From Phellopilus nigrolimitatus (taxonomy: Eukaryota; Basidiomycota; Agaricomycetes; Hymenochaetales; Hymenochaetaceae), in the NCBI GenBank assembly GCA_021029095.1, contig JAJOHG010000003.1:744001-808000 (forward strand): a stretch of DNA of 64,000 nt, given 5' to 3'. How positions within the stretch are numbered: the stretch's first letter is position 1; each line of letters starts with the position of its first letter. This document shows positions 55,920 to 64,000 of this stretch, one piece after another. The notes beneath the pieces were generated by a model. That model did no database searches, was not told the DNA's origin, and was given only the letters and a program-made list of their open reading frames with translations. The position numbers and the translations under genes were made by a program.

Positions 55920-56609
55920 CTTTCGTTCGTTGAATTCCAGACGAAACGAGTCAAGTACCGTGGCGCGCGACGTTTGCGCGACGTCAGCGTTTTCGAAATA
56001 GCGTGAGAGAACAATTCCTTCATTGGTGCGTTCACTTAAGATCGTGACAGAAACACTGCTCGGATACTAAATTCTGTGCTGACCCAGCATGTCGCAAACA
56101 GCAGTACATGTAGAAGTTATGTCACCATGTATGCTCAACGCACTTCTGAATTATTTAAACATGTAACAGTTCCATATTAAAAGCTGCTGACAAATATACA
56201 TAGCACATCCTACGTATGGAGCTCCAGAATATCTTCTCGGGCCCGAGATGCTGAGAAATAAAAAATAAAAAAGTATGTCCAATGTCAGCGATAGATCCGA
56301 GCACGTATAGCAAGAGCGAGAGAATTAGATGCCAGAGCTCGATCGAGCAATAGAAAGTCAAATATACGCAGCTAAGCAGTACGTGGAATAGTGATGATGC
56401 GGCACACGAGACAAAAAGTGGCCATAGACCCTGAGTTCCATCAGGATAGGTTACTTGTGACTGAGTATTGGCCGTATCTCGTAAACGTGGTCATTGTCAA
56501 TATGGATGCCAGAAGACGAGAGACCGCGAGCAAGGCGCGACGCGTGAGCGCGTCTATCCACGCGTCGATCAGCTGGCTCAGCACCAGCTGCAGTTGATCA
56601 ACCGCTGCC
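55920..56609. promoter_or_regulatory. Divergent gap, VMA21 / ALG8
   Basis: About 690 bp. Two ACGCGT hexamers (56540-56545 and 56560-56565) lie 45-70 bp before the ALG8 start. A minus-strand ORF at 56441-56785 overlaps the ALG8 first exon and has no recognised motif. Confidence 0.5.
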
Positions 56610-59031
56610 ATGGCCGATTCCATTGCCTTTCCTCTGGCAGCATCGCATACGACACTACAGCCGAAATCAGCGCACTTGTTGCAGAGAAACGTACTTGATT
56701 CTGCAAGACCGACACTCGACGCGGAGCAATCCAGCGAACACGGCTCAAACCAGAAGCCATCGTCATGGACATCGTTCAAGAACATATCGCCTTCGGAATG
56801 GGATTTTCTCGTGGTGTCGACGGTGCTGAAGGTCCTTCTATTTCCTGCATAGTGCGTTCATTTTGTTCGTAGCTGTGCGCTGCTGACATTCCTTCAGTCG
56901 GTCGACAGACTTCGAAGTACATAGGAACTGGCTTGCAATCACGCATTCTTTACCTATTTCAAGGTGGTACTACGATGTGAGTTGAATAATGCACGTTTGA
57001 CGTATACGCCGCATCGTTCAATGGCTTTTTTATAGACCTCCTCAGAATGGAGTGAGGATCGTTCTGTCTCCTCTAGTCGAGATTGAACTCACAATTATTT
57101 TGCAGCACTGGATTACCCTCCTTTCTTCGCTTACTTTGAATGGTTACTCTCAATCCCCGCCTCGCTTGTCGATGAAAGAATAGTCGACTTGAACAACCTC
57201 AATTATGACTCCTGGTCGGTCATCATATTCCAACGCACAACAGTCATAGTCACCGAGCTCGTGCTGGCAGCTGCTTTGCTTCGGTATATACGCTCTGTTC
57301 CGTTGGTTCATTGACGGCTGTTCTTACTTCTGCTGGTATTCCAAGATTCACTCGTGATGCGGTAGATCCTACAACCCAGCGCATAATATCGCTTTCGTTG
57401 TTTCTTCACCCTGGATTCCTGATAGTGGATCATATCCATTTTCAATACAACGGATTCATGTTTGGGATTTTACTCTGGTCTATCGTCTCGGCCCGTAATG
57501 TGCGTCCATGATCTCCTTTGTGACTCGCTCAGCGCTTCAACCAACTTGATCCGACTTGATAGGGTAACTTACTCGCATGCGGGTTTTTCTTTGCCGTACT
57601 GCTTAACTTCAAACATATCTACATGTACCTAGCTGTAAGTCAAGGTCTTTTCCATGGTCAGCGTCTTTATCCTTACTTCTTAATTTTAGCCTGCCTATTT
57701 CATCTACCTTCTGAGAGCCTTTTGCATGTCACCGCAAGGTTCCGCCTCTTCGAATTTCACGCAGGCTTGTTATCTCAATCGGTTTTCACAGGGGATCTAT
57801 TATTCGCTAGATTTTTGTCCCTCGCAAACGTTGTCATCGCGGTATTTGTGGTCTCCATCGGACCTTTTCTTTTAATGGGACAGCTTCCTCAGCTGCTGTC
57901 GCGACTCTTCCCTTTCAAACGCGGTCTGAATCATGCGTATTGGGCCCCGAATGCGTGGGCTCTCGTTACTGCTTTGGACCGTGTCTTGCTTGAATGTACG
58001 CAGAAGTCTTTTGACTCCAGTGTTTCATGCAATCAAGATTGATTTTTGCTTCTAGATGTGAAGAGAAGCGGTGCCGACATTGCGTTGAAATCCGATGGTG
58101 TCGCGTCGACTTCGAGAGGGCTCGTTGGAGACACTTTCTTCGCCGTTTTACCCAACGTGAAGCCTGTGCATACATTCGTCATCACAATAGCTTTCCAGAG
58201 TGTACGTGGTATTTTCTGAGAAGCAAAGTTTACTGGAGATTTAGGTTTCAAACGCAGATATTCATGGTGAAACTTTGGAAGACGCCTACATACAAGTCCT
58301 TCCTGTGTGCACTCACACTCTGTGGATATGTTTCATACATGTTTGGATGGCATGTACACGAGAAGGCTGTACTCTTGGTCTTGGTACCCTTGAGGTTCGA
58401 TGCTGTCTTCGCTGCTTCCTTCGAAATATCTCACATCCCACGCATCACTTAGCTTGCTCGCTGCGGAAAGCCATGTGCTTTTCCGGACGTTCGTCATCGC
58501 AAGTGTTTCCGGTATCTATTCTCTGTTTCCACTTCTCTTCACACCAGCCGGTAAGGACTTTATATTTCGAATTCTGGTTCTGTCATAGGAAGCGCTAATT
58601 CTGTCTCGCGAAGAAACGCCTGTGAAAATCATATATTCACTTCTTTGGATGTACTTAACTTTCCAACCATTAGTCAGGCGGGTCTATGAGTTGAGTCTTC
58701 TGTTAAGCAAAGAAGCACCAAAACTCAGTAGGTTTTTCACTTATTAAGATTCCCTCGGTCATTGCCCATGGTAATTCTTGACCACGTTGAGAGGCTTTAC
58801 CTCGCTGGCTTCGTCTTCCTACAGCTCTTCGTTTCCTTCTTCCCTCTCTTAATTGGACGATTTTCGCCCAAAATTCAGACGAACCCTCCTGTAGACAGTT
58901 CGTCCACCCAAAGTGCAAGTACGATGGAGTTCCTACCGTTGATGCTTACGAGTGTATACTGCGCCATCGGTCTGACCTGGGCGTTTTTGCGCCTTTCGTA
59001 CATCTATCTCAAGCCTTCATCTAGAAACTAG
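56610..59031 (+). CDS. ALG8: ALG8 alpha-1,3-glucosyltransferase (N-glycan precursor)
   Basis: Exon 1 starts [15 protein letters not shown] at 56610 and ends [20 protein letters not shown]. Splicing restores the family hallmark [20 protein letters not shown], then [20 protein letters not shown] and [14 protein letters not shown]. Many membrane helices follow, with further exons at 57311-57510, 57623-58042 and beyond, to the last exon [19 protein letters not shown] and end SSRN at 59031. The EVH and YPPF loops are luminal catalytic signatures of ALG6/ALG8. The enzyme adds the second glucose to the dolichol-linked oligosaccharide in the ER. Exon joins between 57.3 and 58.6 kb are only partly resolved. 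It is convergent with DRG1, with 74 bp between stops. Confidence 0.93.
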
Positions 59032-59105
59032 GAGGGTATGCAGAAGATCCAATACATCGTATGCACGAGAGAAAAAAAGACTAGTAATGGAAGTACACTA
59101 TTCAG

Positions 59106-60919
59106 TTATTTCTTCGCGATATGGACAACTATACAAACCTAGCATTAGCGCGCGCCCACCGCGCTCAGGAAGCCAAGACGCACCATCTTCGTCCTCCAGC
59201 ACATGTTCCAGCCCGACCTTCTGGCCTCTCGAATGTTTAGCACTCGATCCCCAGACAACGGCACTTAAGAGTGTTATGAGAAAATGTCCGGCATTACAAC
59301 GGATATAAAATTACTTACTACTTCAGCTGCTTCGCAATCTCCTTATGAATGTTATTGCAGAAGTCTTCTATTGAACATCTGCCGCGCTTAAGGACGACTG
59401 GCTGAGAATAATCTGGCGTCTGCCCGCGCGGTTTGGTGTACACTCGCACAAGGTCTAGAGCTTGCCACATCACTTCGATAAGTTCATCGATGTTCAGCCA
59501 GTCTTTCGAGGAAACGGGGACGCTGTTGGGAATTTTGTACCTATGCAAACGCGCGGTTAGACGCTAGATAGAGCTACGTACGTCATCGAGGATATTACTC
59601 ACAGCAAGTCTAGCTCCTCAATCGAGATAGCGTCGATCTTCGAGGTGTTAGACATAGTACGAATTCGAAGAAATGATATTTACCTTGTTGAGTACCTACA
59701 TAGTGTCGTCAATATACATGATAAGTGACATGAATTTAAATACACACATAAATGGCTGGAATGTACACTCTGAAGAATGTGTGTTATTTTTACAGCCGAA
59801 AACGAAGTGGATGCATCGTACCGGTTGGCTTCAATTACATCAACGACATCGTCCACCGTCGCACCCGGCTCTCGTATAGCTACGTCGGCATTGTTAATTT
59901 TGAACTCGCTTAAAATCGCCTTGATTTCGTCATGATCGATGTTTGTTAGCGGAACGGTATTGGTGATGGCAATCCCTCCTTTCTCTTTCTTCCGGACGTT
60001 GATCGCAGGAGGTTTTTTATTTAATCGAATACCGAATCCTTCTAACTCGGTCTCGATGAGTTTCTTGTCTCCAAGAGGCTTTAGCACGTCCAGAACGATG
60101 AAAATGAGATTGCATGTTCGTGCGACTGAAGAGAATCCCGTTAATTCTTTGTGTGAAGTGCATCTCGCGCAACAGAAAGCATACCGGCGATGACTGAAGA
60201 AAATTCATCATTGGTATTCCGATCAGATAATTCATGATTGATACGTACCTTGTCTTCCTCGCCCACGGCCATCATTCGCTCCCTCGATGATACCAGCTAG
60301 GGAGATAATCAACGAGACCTCTTTCGACAGAAAAACGGAAGATGCTAACGGAGATCCAGAATTTGGATGGGCGCGCCATGAACTTTCACAGTACCTGGCA
60401 CTGTTGTGAGCGTTGTAAAATCGATAGCAGAGGTTTCAGAGTGTGTTCCGGTGAGTTTTGACATCAAGGTCGACTGGTCTTAGGTTAGCTCTATGCTCTC
60501 AGACAAGTATGCTGTTTCGCACCTTTCCCACCGACGGAAACCCAACAAACCCAACCGAAGCAATGCCTGTTCGCGCTACATCGAAACCAAGGCCTCCGCC
60601 GCCGCCTCCACCACCTTGTGGTGCTATCAGCTCACGACGTAACTTGGCAAGTTTAGCTTTCAAGAGTCCCAGATGGTAGCTTGTGGCCTTATTCTTTTGA
60701 GCTATGGAAGGCGTATGATCAAAACCGAGAGAGATACAAGAACCATTCGAGCTCACTCCTAGCCTGTGAGCCTCGTCAGTGCTGGATTCAAGGGGAAAGC
60801 AGAGCGGCAGCGATCACCATTTCATCTTCGATCTCCTACGAAACGGCAAGATGTTAGCTTCATCCCTGGTAACGCACAAGCAGCTCTTTGCTCACTTTTA
60901 TCTTCTGAACGGTCGTCAT
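59106..60919 (-). CDS. RBG1: DRG1/Rbg1 family GTPase (translation factor GTPase)
   Basis: Exon 1 MTTVQKIK (start 60919), exon 2 EIEDEM, a 7-nt microexon, then [21 protein letters not shown]1 [19 protein letters not shown], switch [10 protein letters not shown]3 DLPGIIEGA, then [14 protein letters not shown]4 NKID region, [19 protein letters not shown] and [16 protein letters not shown]. Beyond the apparent stop at 59318, a GTAAGT intron joins [21 protein letters not shown], the TGS domain, and a last exon VVHIAKK ending at 59106, as in DRG1 (EDVIQIVKK). DRG1/Rbg1 binds ribosomes with its Tma46/DFRP1 partner and helps stalled translation. Nine or so introns; the order of G motifs is intact. 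Confidence 0.95.
60757..60763 (-). other. Seven-nucleotide microexon of DRG1
   Basis: Coding-strand GCTAGGA between acceptor CACAG and donor GTGAGC. It joins EIEDEM to QKNKATSY and creates the A-R-T residues of the conserved DRG1 sequence EMARTQKNKAT. Direct splicing from EM to the next exon gives the wrong phase. Confidence 0.8.
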
Positions 60920-61469
60920 ATTGACTTTTTTATCCCCTCAACAATAGCACGACTGCAGTTTTAAAAAGGACAGAACAAGGAGCACTCAGCACTGACTGGC
61001 ACTTGTCAGTTTTAGCGAAGGTGCACTTGCTTACATAACAAGTCTTCCGCATTTATCCAATCGCAACCTGCAACGCAACAATGTCATGCAGGTATATTTG
61101 CTCCCTGCAGTGTACCAGAAAATGGTCTGTATAATTATTAAATACATATGGACGGCATAGCAAATAATCTAAGAAATAAGTCGACCGCGGTGATCAGACG
61201 CACGCGACTTTGGTGTCAGCCACGCCAGACTAAAATGGAACCAAACTCCGACAGCTGCCTGTTTAGCAACGGCAGGAGAACAAGCGTAACGATCACCTCC
61301 TTCTCACCTTCACCGCCTCTGCTCGTCGTCCGGTCTCCCCTCGTCGTCGCACTCTTTCCCCCAACAGCCATTCTTTACTCGTCGGTCTTTCACAACGCCC
61401 ATGCTCCTGGCTGGCCCGGATAGCTGCTCCTATTAGACGAATTGCCCAAGAACTTCTCCCTTAAACGAT
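60920..61469. promoter_or_regulatory. Divergent promoter, DRG1 / KCH1
   Basis: About 550 bp. TATA-like A/T stretches lie near 61128-61146. No gene is supported. Confidence 0.5.
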
Positions 61470-63479
61470 ATGTGTGGGGGCCCGGAATGGAAACGGGAGG
61501 TCGTTCCAGACCACAAAGTCAGTATTGATCTTGAGCAAGTTGTGTCAAAGGCTGACGATTTGGTCCAATGCACAGTTCGACTTCATAGATACGCGAGACT
61601 TTGCAGACCATGGTTGCTGGATGCGCACACGGTAAGTATAATGGTCGTCTGATCGGAAATGTGAGCGCTGATCTTTGTCGACGGCCAGGTACCTTTGGGT
61701 CTATGTGCTCGTGCTCAAGTCTTTTCTTGTCTATGTTTTCGATATCTTCACAGCCATTACCATGTTGACCACGGACAATTGGTCAAATCACATCTTCGAC
61801 AGCTGCACGCAGGATGATGACAATGGTTGTGTCTTCATTCCTTTCAAAGTTGGAAAATGGCTCTTCGTCGGTTGTATCATCGCCTCTTTCTTGTTGGTGA
61901 GTTATTGAACTGTGGATACGATGTCTGCGTTATTCATGTTGGTCGTCTAGCTCGCGTACGAAGCACGGAAAGCAAGGAAGATCATCGCGAGTCGTGATAT
62001 ATCATACGCCTTCACTAACATCATGGCGAATAATTATTACTCGCTTAGTACGTGCATCAAAATTATCCAAGGATAACTGTTCCTCATCTTTGTCGATAGG
62101 GTCGTATGATCACTTCTGCTTTTTCTGCCGCATCAACAACTCTACAAAGAAAAAGGATGACTTTGCTTTCTTCATCTTCTTCACCTTCAAGAGTACGATC
62201 TCGAACTTTAAGATGTGATTCTTTGACTAAATTAGCTCTTAGGTTGGAAGCGTCTTTTACTTGCGGACGGTCCTCGCCAGGTCATAAACGCGCTCACTCT
62301 GTACTCGTTCTATTTATCTCAAAAGGATAAAGGCTCTTTCTGGGACCTGAACAAATATACGAATGGAAGCATTATGACTGGCGCTCTTATTTTCTCAACT
62401 CTTACAACTACCGTCATTTTTGCTGGATCTGCATTGCTACTACTTGCCGCTGGCGTCTGCTACGTTCCTTTGCTTTGCTATATTCGTGGTAATTTGAAGG
62501 TTAGACATGGTTTATTGATGTCACGCATGTTGATTCTTACCACATTATATATGCTTTCTCTTTCTTCAGGAATATTGCTGCCACAAAGTGGATAAGGTGA
62601 GCAATAGGTGATCATATATGAGGTTCTGTTTCTAAAATCCATTCTCAGCGTATCTCGGAAATCGTCAAGCGCAAGAATAAGGAACGTCTTGCCCAGGCTG
62701 CCAAGTTAGCAAGGAAAGAAGCAGCGGGTGACTTCTCGCATCTGAAGAACAAGAAGGGCGAGCTTGTCCACAACCCTCTCCCTCAACCCACACTTCCAGA
62801 TATTAAATTGGATGATGAGGACTTCGATGATAGTACCTCCATCCGTACCCGTGCCACTGGTGTGAACGACTACTATAATTACGGTGCCGACTACAAAAGC
62901 ACCTATGCGAATGACTTTCCCCCGCCCATGCCCGCTTTCAATCAACAGTATGGCTATGATAACAAGGCCTATAGCTCTTACCCGCCGTCTGTGCATACAT
63001 CGCCCGATGACCCCTCCGTCTACTATGGGGATCAATACGACAGCCGGACCAACCTCACTGCTGCCGCCGCTCCAGTCGCCCGCCAGGCCAATAACCAGAG
63101 TCCAATGGGGAACCCCCACAGCGCCGCGTACAACGGCGGATATGGACAGGACGCGCACAACTACGGCTACGGACAGGAAGCCGTCGGGGCGTACGCCATC
63201 GGCGGAGATGCAAACGAGTACGTGCAGCATGGACAGGCGTACACGCACAATGGATACGGGTACGAGCAGGAGCACGGGCAGGGCGGGCATGCGTACGACG
63301 TCCAGTCGGACTACGCGAGCACTGCGACGCACGTCGTGAACGTCCCGCCGCGGACGGCGTCGAGGGCGCAGCACCAGCAGTACGAAACTTCTGACTACCA
63401 GCAGGCGCAGCGGGGGTACGGCGAGAATGCCGGACAGTACGCGTACGGCCATAATGGAGGCGGGGGGTATGTAGGCTAG
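61470..63479 (+). CDS. KCH1: Kch1-type plasma-membrane potassium transporter
   Basis: Exon 1 MCGGPEWKREVVPDHK (61470), then FDFIDTRDF, then RYLWVYVLVLKSFLVYVFDI, FTAITMLTTDNWSNHIF, VGKWLFVGCIIASFLL, YEARKARKIIASRDISYAFT, FCFFCRINNSTKKKDDFAFF, WKRLLLADGPRQVINALTLY, LLLAAGVCYVPLLCYIRGN and HKVDKRISEIVKRKNKERLA. This series is characteristic of fungal Kch1/Prm6 proteins, which carry low-affinity potassium influx and activate calcium channels during pheromone or ER stress. Four or more membrane helices are evident. The tail of about 220 residues (62808-63479) is disordered, rich in Tyr, Gly, Gln and Asn (for example YGQD repeats). About seven introns. Confidence 0.93.
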
Positions 63480-63749
63480 CAATACGCTCTTGGGACTTTA
63501 TTGTACATTTTCCTTTCCTTTTTTCCACCGTCGGCATCTATTTTTTCTCTCTTCTGCCTCAGCAAAGGCTCTCCGTGTACCCCTGGTTCAATCTTCTTTG
63601 TCGCATACATCGCTGCCCTAGATCTAATCTATTCTATTTTGTCTTGCACGCTACGAGCTACACCTCCACGTGGATTTGCTTTCCTGAATAGGCGTGCCTC
63701 TGATCAGCTCACCGGCATTTGCGACTTGAGCGCGACGTTCGAGCTTTTG

Positions 63750-64000
63750 ATGGCATTCCGCCTCTCGCGCAGAACATGGAGGACGCTAGCCTGGGCGCCC
63801 GTCGCGGTGATGTTCGCCCAGCACGGCTACACGGTCAAGTTCATCACGGGGAGGAGCATGCAGGTGCGCTTTGGGCCCGCCTACTTTTCTGCAGCACGGC
63901 GGCGTGACTGTCGCGCTCACGCCGCACGCCCAGCCAGCCGACGCTGAACCCTGAGCCGTGCGTCTGGCGGGACCTCGTCCTGTTCGACCGCCTGTCGGTG
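63750..64000 (+). CDS. IMP2: Mitochondrial inner membrane protease subunit 2 (5' part, runs off edge)
   Basis: ATG 63750 begins MAFRLSRRTWRTLAWAPVAV, a basic then hydrophobic N-terminus. It leads to HGYTVKFITGRSMQ. A GT-AG intron (about 63863-63931, GTGCGC ... CCAG) joins PTLNPEPCVWRDLVLFDRLS, reaching the window end. GRSMQPTLNP is the catalytic-serine box of the type I signal peptidase family; the Ser in RSM is the nucleophile. The GRSM box without the longer bacterial-type N-terminus and the RDLVLFDR block fit IMP2, which cleaves sorting signals of intermembrane-space proteins. The catalytic Lys and the rest lie outside. Confidence 0.85.

Noticed and set aside
56441..56785. Minus-strand ORF of 114 codons before ALG8
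   Set aside because: It overlaps the ALG8 first exon and has no recognised domain; it is not supported as a gene.
1..64000. CRISPR arrays, telomere repeats, rRNA genes, LTR retrotransposons
   Set aside because: No spaced direct repeats, TTAGGG runs, rRNA sequence, or gag/pol reading frames were seen.

Overview
The window is nuclear DNA of a filamentous basidiomycete, most likely an agaricomycete. Genes are dense and on both strands. Almost every gene is cut by several 50-70 nt GT-AG introns, gaps between genes are short, and the proteins are basidiomycete-type: BRD8-like bromodomain protein, MHYT-domain protein, F-box paralogs, Kch1-type potassium transporter. No plasmid, phage, CRISPR or bacterial operon structure is present. 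The species call is inference; the gene-family calls rest on motifs read in the translations.

Layout. 0.2-14.3 kb: two chromatin genes in tandem on the minus strand, a BRD8-like bromodomain protein and the giant Tra1 scaffold, both known as parts of NuA4/TIP60-type acetyltransferase complexes. 15.2-21.3 kb (plus): an unrecognised protein with about seven membrane segments, a verprolin/WIP actin regulator and protein disulfide isomerase. 21.5-25.4 kb: a direct segmental duplication carrying two nearly identical methyltransferases, with a decayed eIF2-gamma fragment and a TACGG-rich hairpin between them. 25.6-38.1 kb: MHYT-domain sensor, TCTP, UTP15, CTNNBL1, RBM42 and ribosomal protein uL18 (L5), mostly translation, ribosome and splicing functions in divergent pairs. 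38.5-51.8 kb: a more variable stretch with a small secreted protein, a tentative RNase MRP/P zinc-ribbon subunit, a BTB-like protein, two F-box proteins and a large serine-rich disordered protein. 53-64 kb: housekeeping again, with ribonucleotide reductase small subunit, VMA21, ALG8, DRG1, KCH1 and the start of mitochondrial IMP2, which runs off the right edge.

The clearest regulatory signal is a group of six ACGCGT (MluI cell-cycle box) sites in the promoter and first intron of the ribonucleotide reductase gene. The clearest gene-structure oddity is a 7-nt microexon in DRG1. Three single-base length changes inside homopolymer triplets break UTP15 (one) and the second F-box gene (two); UTP15 is essential in yeast, so assembly error is a serious possibility. 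I see no convincing new multi-gene system. The most unusual locus is the duplicated methyltransferase / eIF2-gamma pseudogene block.
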